Source of the DNA: Methylocystis rosea
GTDB taxonomy: Bacteria > Pseudomonadota > Alphaproteobacteria > Rhizobiales > Beijerinckiaceae
Length of the DNA stretch: 64,000 bases
NCBI RefSeq assembly: GCF_003855495.1
Contig: NZ_CP034086.1
Location: 1,240,001-1,304,000, forward strand
Reading direction: 5' to 3'
Shown: in pieces, positions 8,870-17,384 of the stretch
Position numbering within the stretch: position 1 is the first letter of the stretch
Layout of the letters: each line of letters begins with the position of its first letter
The notes under the pieces: generated by a model
Database searches by the model: none
The model's input: the letters and a program-made list of their open reading frames with translations, nothing else
Told to the model about the DNA's origin: nothing
Translations under genes and position numbers: made by a program

Positions 8870-9103
8870 ATGACATTGGAAAGTTCAGAGCGGGGCGACA
8901 GCTTCACGCATCCGCCGCCTCAAGCCGATGAAGTTTATATTTCGAAGATTCAACAGCAAGCATCTGTCGCGTTGTGGCATTTGATCCATGGCGCGAACAT
9001 TCGTCCAGGCGACGAAATACGACTCAATCTTTCCGTCGTCACGGCGCGCGGCGAGATACACGATAGGCGCGTGTTGCGGGCGCCGGACAAGATCGAACGC
9101 TGA
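8870..9103 (+). CDS. Small hypothetical protein
   Basis: 77 residues from ATG 8870, not recognised. The frame is open upstream to 8675, but those codons give an Arg-rich sequence unlike the rest. The sequence ASVALWHLIHGANIRPGDEIRLNLSV suggests a small mixed fold. It lies between the regulators and the terminase genes. Confidence 0.4.
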   Translation: MTLESSERGDSFTHPPPQADEVYISKIQQQASVALWHLIHGANIRPGDEIRLNLSVVTARGEIHDRRVLRAPDKIER

Positions 9104-9161
9104 CAGTTCTATCTCCCGCCCACCTATTGTCGCCTGTCGATAGTTGGAAAAAAGTTGGACG

Positions 9162-9281
9162 ATGATTCCACAATGTATTGAGCAGGCACGCAGCGGCCTA
9201 GAGGCGCTTGAGCGTCACGCATTCGAGACTGGTTTAAGGATCGGCATTGCGCTTGGCGCTGCGCTTGCGCGCTTGGCTTAG
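9162..9281 (+). CDS. Possible 39-residue microprotein
   Basis: ATG at 9162 gives a 39-residue product ending in an amphipathic or membrane-prone helix GLRIGIALGAALARLA. A purine-rich stretch (GGAAAAAAG) lies 12-15 bases upstream. Codon use resembles the neighbours. No family is recognised, and a chance frame cannot be excluded. Confidence 0.35.
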   Translation: MIPQCIEQARSGLEALERHAFETGLRIGIALGAALARLA

Positions 9282-9463
9282 GCCAACGGGGCGCGCTATG
9301 CAATCAGCCTGCGCATTGCTGGCGTAACCGCCGTGCGAACGCACGTTGCAATGTGCGCATCAGATACGCTGTTTGGCTTTTCTCGGCCGTTCATTCTGAG
9401 CAACTTTCGGTTGTGCAGACGGCGAGATGGCGGCGCGCGGATGGCAAGCGTGAACGACGATCA

Positions 9464-9478
9464 ATAGATGATATCTAT
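9464..9478. promoter_or_regulatory. Operator-like palindrome upstream of terminase genes
   Basis: ATAGAT-GAT-ATCTAT is a perfect 6-bp inverted repeat in an otherwise gene-free stretch (9282-9680) ahead of the packaging genes. It could be a binding site for one of the small regulators encoded upstream. Confidence 0.35.
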
Positions 9479-9507
9479 CATTGTGCGCGGTTTATGGGTC
9501 CTCCCGG

Positions 9508-9550
9508 CGGGGCTTCGTCGACCCGGGGGCAGCCCCGGCCCTCAATTTTT
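9508..9550 (+). terminator. Weak terminator-like hairpin
   Basis: Stem CGGGGCT / AGCCCCG with a 16-base GC-rich loop, followed by CCCTCAATTTTT. It separates the regulator region from the packaging genes. The distance to the T-run makes this weak. Confidence 0.3.
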
Positions 9551-9680
9551 CGACATCTTTTCGTCGATTTTTGGTTAGTGCCAAGCGGCGAACGCCACAG
9601 TCCATCATAGAAAATACATATGAATGCTGCGCGAGCGCGCAGCCGCGCGCCAACAATTTCAAAGCGAGGAAATAGCAATC

Positions 9681-10214
9681 GTGAGCAATCCGCCGCTGCG
9701 CCTGAATATCACTGAACTCGCTGAGGAAGCCGGAATCAGCCGCGACCGCGCCCGCCGCGTTCTCCAACTCGCGGGTGTGAAGCGCGATCAACACCGACTG
9801 TATAACGCCGAAGAAGCCCGCCACGCATTGAGCGCCTTCGTCGACGCCTCAAAAGCCACGGGGAATCATCTCGCCGGCCGCGGCAGCGATACGCCCACGA
9901 ACAGCAATCTTGAAGCCTTGGCGATCGCGCGCTCGGAAGCGGAGCGGCTGCGCATTCGCAAGATGGAAATCGCCCTCGCCAAGGAAGAAGGCAAGCTCAT
10001 CTCGCGGGAAGCCGCGAACAATGCCGCGCGCGAGTTCGCCCTTCATATCCGAAACGAATGGCTCAGCTTTGGCGCTCGCGTTGCGCATTTGTTGATTGGG
10101 GCGAAGAGCGCCGATGAAATTCAGCGCATCTTGGACAGAGAAATCCGCGCGACCCTAAACGCTGCCGCCGACATTGACCGCTATTCGCTAGGATACGCTT
10201 ACAGTGAGATTTGA
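9681..10214 (+). CDS. Terminase small subunit (Nu1-like)
   Basis: 177 residues from GTG 9681. The N-terminal winged-helix (NITELAEEAGISRDRARRVL, residues ~6-26) resembles the DNA-binding domain of lambda Nu1-type small terminases, which recognise the packaging site and load the large subunit. The middle is a long charged helix (EAERLRIRKMEIALAKEEGK). The 3' end overlaps the large terminase gene by 11 bases, as usual for terminase pairs. The start is chosen for the GAGGA upstream and because it puts the HTH at the N terminus; an ATG at 9624 would add 19 residues. Confidence 0.75.
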   Translation: MSNPPLRLNITELAEEAGISRDRARRVLQLAGVKRDQHRLYNAEEARHALSAFVDASKATGNHLAGRGSDTPTNSNLEALAIARSEAERLRIRKMEIALAKEEGKLISREAANNAAREFALHIRNEWLSFGARVAHLLIGAKSADEIQRILDREIRATLNAAADIDRYSLGYAYSEI

Positions 10215-11949
10215 CGACGCTTCCGACCTCTTTCAGGCGATGTTTGATGCGGTCAAACCGCCGCCAGACCTAAAACCGTCCGAGGTGGCGTCGATGCTGC
10301 GTCTCCCGCGCGTCGCCAATTCACGGGCGGGCAAACTGACGCTTACGCCGCTCCAGGCCAAGGTCGCGGACTTGGTGACGCCGGAAGTTCGGCAGCTGAC
10401 GCTTGCCAGCGCAGCGCAAGTTGGCAAAACCACGCTCGGACTTGTGTTGCTCGCGCACGCGATGATGAAAGGCGGACCGCTCGCGGCGGTGCGCCCCACG
10501 ACATCGGACGCTGAAAACTGGTTTAAGGAGCATCTGCGGCCTCTCCTTCTCAATTCGCCGGCGTTAAAAGAGCAAATCACCGACATCAACGCTCAAGGAA
10601 TAACCGGCCCTAATTTCTCACTGGCGTTTTGCAGCGCCTATCGCGCCGAGGACCTTTCCGGACGCGCCATCCGCGTCGCTCTTGGGGACGAAGTTTCGAG
10701 ATGGCCTTCGTTGACCTCGAACGGCGAGGGCAACCCTGTTTCACTCTTGCGGCGACGCCTTCATACTTGGCGCGACTCATTGCTTATTCTCACCTCAAGC
10801 CCGCTCTTTCCCGAGGGCATCATCTGGCAAGAGTTTCTAGCAGGTTCGCAACATCGCCATTTCATCAAATGTCCCGACTGTGGCGAAGAAGACATATTAA
10901 CGTTAGATCGCGTGGTTTTCGAGTCCGGCCGGCCTCAAGACGCCTTGCTCAAGTGCAAGAGTTGCGGCGCGCTTCATGACGAAGGGTGCCGCCTGCATAT
11001 GATCGCGCATGGCGATTTGCGCCCCACAAACCCGGCCGCGCCGCCCGACCATATCAGCGTGCAACTCGCGGAGTTGGACTCGGAGTTTAGTTCAATCGCC
11101 AAGGTGGCGGCGCTTATCGACGGCGCAAAAACCTTGGAGGCGCAGCGCACGCTGCAATGTCTGTGCGCTGGGTTGCCTTGGGAAGCTCGAAAAGCTGTCG
11201 CGCTTGAAGTTGGCGACATCATGTCGCGCAGTATTGAAATAAAGGAGCCCTTACCGAAGGAAATCGAGTCGATAACCGCCGCTGCGGACGTGCAACAATC
11301 CAAGATTGTCGTTCAATGGGTGGGGCACTCGTCGGACGGCGCGCAGCATTGGATTCTCGACAGCAAGGATTTGTGGGGTGACACGACCGGCCCGGCGCCG
11401 TTCCAGATGTTGGACGAATCGTTTGATCGCGCATTCACATTCGCCAACGGGGAGAGACGCGCGGCGCAAGTGCGCTTCGTCGACGGCGGTTATTTGATTG
11501 AATCCGTGCTTCGCGCAGTTCTGCGCCAAAGAGGCAAAGGCCATAATTGCCACATCACTTTGGGGCGCGCCAATTGGGAACTGCCGGACCTGAAAAAATC
11601 GGCACGCTTGCGCGGTAAGATCACCGGCCTAATTCTCGGCGTGTCGAATTTGAAGATGCGCACGGCCGCCGGCTTGAGGAATGGCGCGATATTCACCCCC
11701 AAGCATCTCCCGCCCGAATGGTTCGAAGAATTGACGGCGGAAACCTTGGAGGTGCGCCACACGCGCAAGGGCACCATTCACGAATGGGTGAAAACGCCCG
11801 GCCGCGCGAATGAAGCATTCGATCTTATCGGATACAACCTCGCAGCGTGGCGTCTCGTTCAATCGCCTAAGGCGCAAACACCGCGCGAAAATACAAAGCA
11901 AACGGCCGCCGACATCGCATCTCGGCTCGCCGCTTTAAATCGGCGGTAG
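10204..11949 (+). CDS. Phage terminase large subunit, GpA family
   Basis: 581-residue DNA packaging motor of the lambda gpA type. Walker A-like SAAQVGKTTL is at about residue 74, Walker B VALGDEVSRW near 158, and a C-x2-C...C-x2-C zinc ribbon (CPDCGEED, CKSCGAL) at about 222-253. The C-terminal half should be the nuclease that cuts concatemers. Length is only slightly short for the family. GTG start overlaps the small terminase gene by 11 bases. A functional-looking packaging motor in an element without capsid genes implies use of foreign capsids or loss of the head genes. Confidence 0.88.
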   Translation: MRFDDASDLFQAMFDAVKPPPDLKPSEVASMLRLPRVANSRAGKLTLTPLQAKVADLVTPEVRQLTLASAAQVGKTTLGLVLLAHAMMKGGPLAAVRPTTSDAENWFKEHLRPLLLNSPALKEQITDINAQGITGPNFSLAFCSAYRAEDLSGRAIRVALGDEVSRWPSLTSNGEGNPVSLLRRRLHTWRDSLLILTSSPLFPEGIIWQEFLAGSQHRHFIKCPDCGEEDILTLDRVVFESGRPQDALLKCKSCGALHDEGCRLHMIAHGDLRPTNPAAPPDHISVQLAELDSEFSSIAKVAALIDGAKTLEAQRTLQCLCAGLPWEARKAVALEVGDIMSRSIEIKEPLPKEIESITAAADVQQSKIVVQWVGHSSDGAQHWILDSKDLWGDTTGPAPFQMLDESFDRAFTFANGERRAAQVRFVDGGYLIESVLRAVLRQRGKGHNCHITLGRANWELPDLKKSARLRGKITGLILGVSNLKMRTAAGLRNGAIFTPKHLPPEWFEELTAETLEVRHTRKGTIHEWVKTPGRANEAFDLIGYNLAAWRLVQSPKAQTPRENTKQTAADIASRLAALNRR

Positions 11950-12049
11950 ATAGCGACCGTTTACGCATCCCGTAATTATCCGAACCGACCGCCCCAAAAA
12001 AACACGTGGGGCGTTCATATTTTCATGCTCATTGAAAGGAGCAAAAATC

Positions 12050-12454
12050 ATGGCTCTTAAACCGAACAATTCCCACAACATTTCCGAAGCGGACGCGAAC
12101 GTGATTCGCATGACCGAACGGCTGCGAATGCAGGAAGTCTTACAGCACCCCGCAAGCGCCGGGCGCCTTGAGCTTGCGACGCGCCTCTTGGTCGAAACCA
12201 GTTTGTCCGGGGCAGAAATCGCGTCCATGCTCGAAAGCGCGCCAAAGCCTGCGGCGGCGAGCGCGAGCGCGTTCTTCGCAGCGATGAACACTGAGGGCGG
12301 CGTTGACGTTAACGCGCCGTTGTCTGAAGGCGGCGCGATCGACCCGAAAAAGGCGCGCTTGGCGGAACTCGAAGCCGCAACCCACGCGCACAACACCCTT
12401 AACGGATATGTCTCACGAGAGAAGGCGCGCGGCGTCGACGTGAAGGCGCGATGA
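12050..12454 (+). CDS. Small protein resembling the C-terminal part of S49 prohead proteases
   Basis: 134 residues from ATG 12050, preceded by a good AAAGGAG. The stretch QHPASAGRLELATRLLVETS followed by LSGAEIASMLESAPK and SASAFFAAMNTEGG resembles the segment after the catalytic domain in phage S49-type prohead proteases (the scaffold-like tail), but no protease domain is present. It lies between large terminase and portal. Its stop overlaps the portal start (ATGA). A scaffold or capsid-interaction role is inference. Similarity was judged by eye and is moderate. Confidence 0.5.
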   Translation: MALKPNNSHNISEADANVIRMTERLRMQEVLQHPASAGRLELATRLLVETSLSGAEIASMLESAPKPAAASASAFFAAMNTEGGVDVNAPLSEGGAIDPKKARLAELEAATHAHNTLNGYVSREKARGVDVKAR

Positions 12455-14148
12455 TTGAGGAGTCGTCGGCAATGGTAAAAATCACACAAAGCGACGGCGC
12501 ATCGTCCGGCGGAACTGCGCGCCTGCCCGACGCCGCCGGCAATAGGGCGCTCCCGACGGCCGTCACTCATTCGTTCAATGTCTCGCCGGCAAATGCGGGA
12601 ATAATCGACAGCATCGCGAATCCGGGCGAAAGGCGTTTGAGCTTTCAGAACTCGGCGATCGGTCATGGATTCTTTGGCCCTGTGTGGAGTTTCCACGGTG
12701 GTCCACAGGCGCGAGACGCTACCGAAGCGGCAAGGCTGCTTCAGGAGATCGGTGTATCAAACAACCTTCTCGCCACCCTGGTATTGAACCAGACGACGGT
12801 CGCAGTCGGACCTTACGGCCCCACGCTGTCCGCGCGCCCGGACGCCGAGGCGCTCGGCATTACCGCCGAGGAAGCGCGGGGTCTCGCCAGTAAGTTGGAG
12901 AAGGCTTGGCGCAAGTGGGCGAACAATCCCCAAGAGTGCGACGACTCCGGCCGTTTCAACTTTGCCGCTTTAGCGGGAGTCTTTTACGAAAGCTTCTGCA
13001 AAGCAGGAGAAGGCGTTGCGGCCTTGACCTGGCGCCAGCGCCCCGGCAAGCGGACGATGACGGCCATTCAACTCCTGGCGCCAGAGCAAATAGATCGTAC
13101 GTTTACGAAGGAACAGGACGGCGTCTGTTATTTCCAGGGGATAGGTTTTACGGATGGCCGATGGACTCACGTTGCGCTGCGCGACATTCCGCTAGGCCAG
13201 ACTTATGGCCGCGCGACAGAAACCAAAACTGTCAGCGTGAGAACGTCGTGGGGTCGCACAAAAATCATCCATGCCGGCGTCGCGACCGACCCACGCTCGA
13301 CGCGCTTCCTGAGCCCGCTTGCGCCCGCAATCGCGAGTGCGCACGACCGGGAGACGATTGCTGAATACAGCATCGCGCGCCAGTTGCTTTCGACTTCGGC
13401 GACCCTCGCCATATCGAGCGACATGCCGACCCCGGTTGTGCGCGATATGGTCGACGCGACGCCAGACCTTCCGTCTGTGCCTTCTTTCGAAGCATGGATG
13501 GATTTGAAAGAGGCCAGATACGGCGGAGGAAAGACGGTCGCGCCGAAGCCCGCTCAAGTGCTGCATCTCCTTCCGAACGAAAAAGCGGAAATCATCCAAG
13601 CCGACAAACGCGCTGGCGAGGAATGGGATAAATTCGACTTTGCGCTTGGCGCGCGCGCGGCGTGCGCCTTCGGCGCGGATGTGCATCAAACCGTGGGGCG
13701 TTGGGAAAACGTTTCGTTTTCTTCGTCGCGCATGTCGACATATTTGCCTCATTTGATAACGCTTCGTCGTCGTGAGCAAGTCGTCTTTCGCTTCGCGCAA
13801 CAAGTATATGAGTGTCTTGTTGAGGAGCTTGTGAACTCGGGCGCTATAGAGTTGCCGGCGAGCGTGGACTTCTTGGAGCACAAGGACGACATCTGTAACG
13901 CGAAATGGAGCGGCCCGGCGAAAGTGCAGCCCGACGAATCCAAACAAGCGAGAGCGGATGAAACACTACTGTCGCTTGGCGCAAAGAGTTTGCAGGAAGT
14001 ATACAGCGAGCGCGGCATCGACTTTGAACAGGCCGTAGACGCTTTGCAGGCAGAAATTGCATACATGAACGCGCGAGGGATTAGACATCCGATGCAGGTG
14101 GCGCAGGGGCGCGCGAATGAGAGCGCGAACACCGGGGGAGGAAACTGA
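12451..14148 (+). CDS. Phage portal protein, lambda gpB family
   Basis: 565-residue portal protein (lambda gpB is ~530). The portal forms the dodecameric channel at one capsid vertex through which DNA is packed. Family-like features include WRKWANNPQECDDSGRFNF near residue 150, the ALTWRQRPG segment, and the late SFSSSRMSTYLPHLITLRRR helix region near residue 425. ATG 12451 overlaps the previous stop; ATG 12472, with GAGGAG nine bases upstream, is a strong alternative start that would shorten the protein by 7 residues. The gene order terminase-(small gene)-portal is that of lambda-like packaging modules. Confidence 0.88.
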   Translation: MIEESSAMVKITQSDGASSGGTARLPDAAGNRALPTAVTHSFNVSPANAGIIDSIANPGERRLSFQNSAIGHGFFGPVWSFHGGPQARDATEAARLLQEIGVSNNLLATLVLNQTTVAVGPYGPTLSARPDAEALGITAEEARGLASKLEKAWRKWANNPQECDDSGRFNFAALAGVFYESFCKAGEGVAALTWRQRPGKRTMTAIQLLAPEQIDRTFTKEQDGVCYFQGIGFTDGRWTHVALRDIPLGQTYGRATETKTVSVRTSWGRTKIIHAGVATDPRSTRFLSPLAPAIASAHDRETIAEYSIARQLLSTSATLAISSDMPTPVVRDMVDATPDLPSVPSFEAWMDLKEARYGGGKTVAPKPAQVLHLLPNEKAEIIQADKRAGEEWDKFDFALGARAACAFGADVHQTVGRWENVSFSSSRMSTYLPHLITLRRREQVVFRFAQQVYECLVEELVNSGAIELPASVDFLEHKDDICNAKWSGPAKVQPDESKQARADETLLSLGAKSLQEVYSERGIDFEQAVDALQAEIAYMNARGIRHPMQVAQGRANESANTGGGN

Positions 14149-14150
14149 CG

Positions 14151-14453
14151 ATGGCCCCCAACAATCCGAATTGTGCCTCATCGTCGGGACTGGATGCACT
14201 GGCGAGCGTCGAAGACATCTGCAAAGCATTGCCGCAAGCGCGCGCGGCATATCTGCAACTACTCGCTGGTAAGAACGCGATTGAAGTCCGATTCAATGAG
14301 CGTTGGGTTTCATATGGAAGAGGCGATGCAATCGCGCTCAAGCAATGGATTCGCGAGGCCGAAGCCATCTGCAGCGATGGACCGTATGGGCGACGATTCG
14401 CAGTCCGCGCTTCCGGTCCTTACGCACGTCGTCACATGCCTTACGGAGCTTAG
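14151..14453 (+). CDS. gpW-like head-tail joining protein
   Basis: 100 residues, starting 2 bases after the portal stop. The segment LPQARAAYLQLLAGKNAIEV followed by RFNERWVSYGRGDAIALKQWI resembles lambda gpW family proteins, which bind the portal after packaging to hold DNA and allow tail attachment. Lambda has gpW before the portal, here it is after. The assignment rests on this pattern and the position. Confidence 0.6.
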   Translation: MAPNNPNCASSSGLDALASVEDICKALPQARAAYLQLLAGKNAIEVRFNERWVSYGRGDAIALKQWIREAEAICSDGPYGRRFAVRASGPYARRHMPYGA

Positions 14454-14456
14454 CCG

Positions 14457-15329
14457 ATGACAGAAGACATTACCGCCTATGCGCTCGGCCTTCGTCATCT
14501 ATCCGACAATGACGACGCCGAGCCGATCGAGGCCGCATTCATTCCCTCGATTGGCGTTATGCCACTCACAGAAGCCCACGCCCTTGGGGCGATAATAAAG
14601 CGCGTCGCATTTCTCGATCACGCCCTGGACAATGGACAGGAGATTGTTCGCTACGCCGATATGTTGCAAGGCAGGCGCGAACAAGCTGAGCGAGCCGGCC
14701 TTGCGATCGAAAACATGCCGCGTTCGATGCGCAAGATTTTAGACGCGGAACGCGCCGCTTGCGAGAAAGCGGATGCTGACTTTAAGCGCCGGCCGCGACT
14801 TTCGGCATCCGACAAAGCGGAAATCGCTAGGGAGAAAGATCGCATGCCGTTGGTGACGGCGAAAGCAGCGCAGTCACAGGAGCCCCAAGAGCAAGAACCT
14901 TTGTCCTCTTATGCTGCGGCGCTTCTCTCGCATCCTGAATGCGCGCTAAGGCCGGCTGCGACCCGATCGTTCCTTGCAATGCATGGCGAAGCCAAACCGC
15001 TTTACCAATCAATTTCGATAATCGCCGCCCTGCCGGCGGAAATTTCACTGAAGGAGTCTAACGTTATGTCTGACAACACCCCTGCCGAAGCCATGGCCCG
15101 CGCTCACGCAATCATCGTGCGCGCGGCGGAGCTTCGCGCCGCGGCTTTGGAGTTGAGTGGAGAACATGGCGACGCGCGCGCAAAAGTCGAATCGCGCCGG
15201 CTTCGCAACGGACTCAAGATGCACAGCCATTTTGGCACAAATATTGTGAAGGCGCTCTATGAAGCCGGAGCGGATGTTGCCGCGGTAGACGCCGCCGCAA
15301 AACGCGCTATTCAGCAGCTTGGCGTCTAA
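14457..15329 (+). CDS. Hypothetical protein with possible internal in-frame start
   Basis: 290 residues, not recognised as a whole. It begins 3 bases after the gpW-like gene. Residues ~50-130 are a charged helical region; residues ~160-185 (LLSHPECALRPAATRSFLAM) recall the QHPASAGRLELATR motif of the 12050 protein. An ATG at 15066, in frame, has a strong GAAGGAG ten bases upstream and would give an 87-residue C-terminal protein starting MSDNTPAEAM. That arrangement recalls lambda C and Nu3, where the scaffold is made from an internal start. It is the last sizeable gene of the packaging block. Confidence 0.55.
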   Translation: MTEDITAYALGLRHLSDNDDAEPIEAAFIPSIGVMPLTEAHALGAIIKRVAFLDHALDNGQEIVRYADMLQGRREQAERAGLAIENMPRSMRKILDAERAACEKADADFKRRPRLSASDKAEIAREKDRMPLVTAKAAQSQEPQEQEPLSSYAAALLSHPECALRPAATRSFLAMHGEAKPLYQSISIIAALPAEISLKESNVMSDNTPAEAMARAHAIIVRAAELRAAALELSGEHGDARAKVESRRLRNGLKMHSHFGTNIVKALYEAGADVAAVDAAAKRAIQQLGV

Positions 15330-15537
15330 GCGTGATGCAGACGGCGGCCGGACGATCGGCGACTTACCTCATTCCGCGCAAATCGTCCTTGCGATCCTGA
15401 CGGCGTTCGCGTGGTTTGCGTCGACGTGCTTCCTCTCGGGCGTCGTCATTGGGGCCATTCAAGTCGCTCGATACATGCGCACGCCGCGCCATCTGCGCGC
15501 TGAAAGATTTCCAGACCTCCACAAGTTTCGCGGTTAG
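15319..15537 (+). CDS. Small single-pass membrane protein
   Basis: 72 residues from TTG 15319, overlapping the previous gene by 11 bases. One clear membrane segment, residues ~22-46 (IVLAILTAFAWFASTCFLSG followed by VVIGA), then a basic tail. A holin-like or other envelope role could be imagined from size and phage context, but there is no lysin nearby, so no function is claimed. Confidence 0.4.
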   Translation: MASKRDADGGRTIGDLPHSAQIVLAILTAFAWFASTCFLSGVVIGAIQVARYMRTPRHLRAERFPDLHKFRG

Positions 15538-15656
15538 CCGGGCGCACTCCAATGTCGCGCTTGACGACATGAACCTGTGGGCAGTGCCCGGCGCGTTGCA
15601 AACGAGCGCAGTCATGCTGCCCCCAGGATCAAGCAAAATCTCCTGAGTAGTTGGGG

Positions 15657-15691
15657 AGCGCCGCTGGCCGAAAGGTTGGCGGCGCTTTTTT
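15657..15691 (+). terminator. Rho-independent terminator closing the packaging block
   Basis: Perfect 8-bp stem AGCGCCGC / GCGGCGCT with 14-base loop and a T6 run. It follows the terminase-portal gene series. Confidence 0.8.
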
Positions 15692-16058
15692 GTCTCTATT
15701 ATTTGTTGTACAAATGTTGTGATATGTAGAACTGAGACACGCACAAGTTATAAGAAATAAAAAAGCTTTGACTCGTCTGTATGAATACGCTAGCTAAGCT
15801 TCAGGCCGTCACGGAATGGTGAGCCGGAAAGGAGCTTGGGGCAATGCGCAAAACATCCGAACGTGTCGCGCCGATCGATCGCGCAACCGTGATGCGCGCC
15901 GCTCATAGCTTTCGACGGCGGCGCGTGTCGATAGTTGGTCGGAATGCCTGACCTACGCTTGGCGCGTCGCACGCGACCGGCGTGACCTTGCCGCTCGCCA
16001 ATCACAAACCGCGGCGAGGGCCGCCTGAATTTCTCTCAAACGGTTAGGAGCCCAACAT
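15692..16058. other. Gene-free stretch
   Basis: AT-richer segment (15692-15790) followed by ordinary sequence. No open frame with a plausible start is seen on either strand. It probably holds the promoter for the 16059 gene, but no clear boxes stand out. Confidence 0.4.
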
Positions 16059-16412
16059 ATGAGCAATGCAGTTGAACGCCCCAGCATTACGCCTGCCGTT
16101 GACGAATGGATTGTCGCCGATCGGATGCTTTGCGCGGCTTTTGATTGCGCGATTTACGATCGGCTCGCGCCCTTCCAGGTGCGCGCGCTCGAAAAGGCGC
16201 TGGACGCCGATGACGACGGCGAGGCAAACCACTTGGCGGATATCGCGCGGACACATTTCCAAAGCGCCTGTGCGGCGATGGCCGGGGCATTTAAGCGGGA
16301 AGCCGATTTGACGTTCAACGACGCCGCGCAAGCCGCAGCGCGGGAAATCAAGACCGCGATCGGGGATGACGAAGGCAAGGTTATTCCGTTCCGCGCGGCC
16401 ACAGACGATTGA
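16059..16412 (+). CDS. Small acidic hypothetical protein
   Basis: 117 residues, not recognised, with a good ribosome site (TAGGAG, 8-9 bases before ATG). The sequence is helical and acidic (LDADDDGEANHLADIARTHF), ending KVIPFRAATDD. It is followed about 130 bases later by a strong terminator, so it appears to be a single-gene unit between the packaging block and the CBASS-type cassette. Size and acidity would suit a DNA-mimic or adaptor, but this is only a thought. Confidence 0.5.
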   Translation: MSNAVERPSITPAVDEWIVADRMLCAAFDCAIYDRLAPFQVRALEKALDADDDGEANHLADIARTHFQSACAAMAGAFKREADLTFNDAAQAAAREIKTAIGDDEGKVIPFRAATDD

Positions 16413-16539
16413 TCGCACAAGAGCCGCGTGTCCGTTAAGTTATGGAAAAGTCAACAGAATTAGAGACAAGCCGTTGACCGGCGGACGCAGACAGAGCAAC
16501 CTTGCCAAGTTGAACGCGGCAATTTTCTGCTCCCCGTTG

Positions 16540-16570
16540 GCCTCGCCCTCACAGGCGAGGCTTTTTTTTT
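16540..16570 (+). terminator. Strong rho-independent terminator
   Basis: Perfect 8-bp stem GCCTCGCC / GGCGAGGC, 6-base loop, then nine Ts. It isolates the downstream defence cassette from the packaging genes. Confidence 0.85.
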
Positions 16571-16853
16571 GTTTGACGCTCGGGGGGCTGATTGGCCGTG
16601 CATGGCGTGCTAACGGTCGACAGACGAGAGCGGGGCCTTGAAACCGTGTCATGTCGGCCCCATGTTTCGCGCCAACTCTGCCTCTTGAGTCGATCAGTAG
16701 CGGCAGCTCGCCTTCAGGAGAGCCGTGCCCGCCGCGATTTGAACCTACGGCCGTCGACAGGGAGAGAAGCGGCCCGCACCCCTAACACCTCACGCCACCG
16801 GTTTTTTGTTGGGGCTGCGAGAGCGGAACAATCGGCGCGTGGAGGAGGCTTTT

Positions 16854-17384
16854 ATGGAAGGTGACGATTCAGATCAAAAGTTAGCCGCAACCCTGCAAGC
16901 CATCACCGCTGAATTTAGGCGCATCGAAGAAGATTGCATTCATTCGGGGAAAGCCCATTTCAATGCTGCAGCCAGATGGAACCGCTACAACTATTTGTTG
17001 GGTCTTCCATCTGTGGTGCTCAGTGCAGCGGCCGGGGCGGCGTTTTTCAAAGACTATCCGATTGCGGCGGGCGCTATGGCCACGACCGTTTCGGTGCTGA
17101 CGGGGCTCATGACTTTTCTCAAACCCTCCAAGATCGCAGGTGCTCATAAGAACTCAGGCGATCAATATCTTTCCTTGCGAAATGACGCCCGTGTGTTTCG
17201 AGAAATCCAGCTGCCGCAAGCGACAACCGCTCAGGCTGCAACAGAGGCCATCAGCAGCTTCACCAGCCGACGGAACGAATTAAACCAAGCCAGCCTTCAA
17301 TTCTCGCGCCGCGATTTCGAGAAAGCCAGAAAGGGCATTTCCCAAGGCGAAGCCACTCACGCAGTTGATCATGGAGTCCTTTAA
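16854..17384 (+). CDS. SLATT-domain membrane protein, predicted CBASS effector
   Basis: 176 residues. Two hydrophobic segments at about residues 45-63 (LLGLPSVVLSAAAGAAFF) and 67-88 (PIAAGAMATTVSVLTGLMTF) are flanked by helical regions; the layout fits SLATT proteins (SMODS-linked two-TM domain). In CBASS such proteins are thought to be pore-forming effectors that damage the inner membrane when bound by a cyclic nucleotide. The start at 16854 has GGAGGAGG six bases upstream. The stop overlaps the CD-NTase start (TAATG), so effector and sensor are made together. SLATT proteins next to SMODS nucleotidyltransferases were predicted as conflict systems before; activity here is inferred from that. 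Confidence 0.8.
   Translation: MEGDDSDQKLAATLQAITAEFRRIEEDCIHSGKAHFNAAARWNRYNYLLGLPSVVLSAAAGAAFFKDYPIAAGAMATTVSVLTGLMTFLKPSKIAGAHKNSGDQYLSLRNDARVFREIQLPQATTAQAATEAISSFTSRRNELNQASLQFSRRDFEKARKGISQGEATHAVDHGVL

Noticed and set aside
16710..16790. Second tRNA remnant (minus-strand GGTTCAAATCG resembles a T loop)
   Set aside because: The flanking bases do not form a T stem, and no acceptor or anticodon arm can be built.
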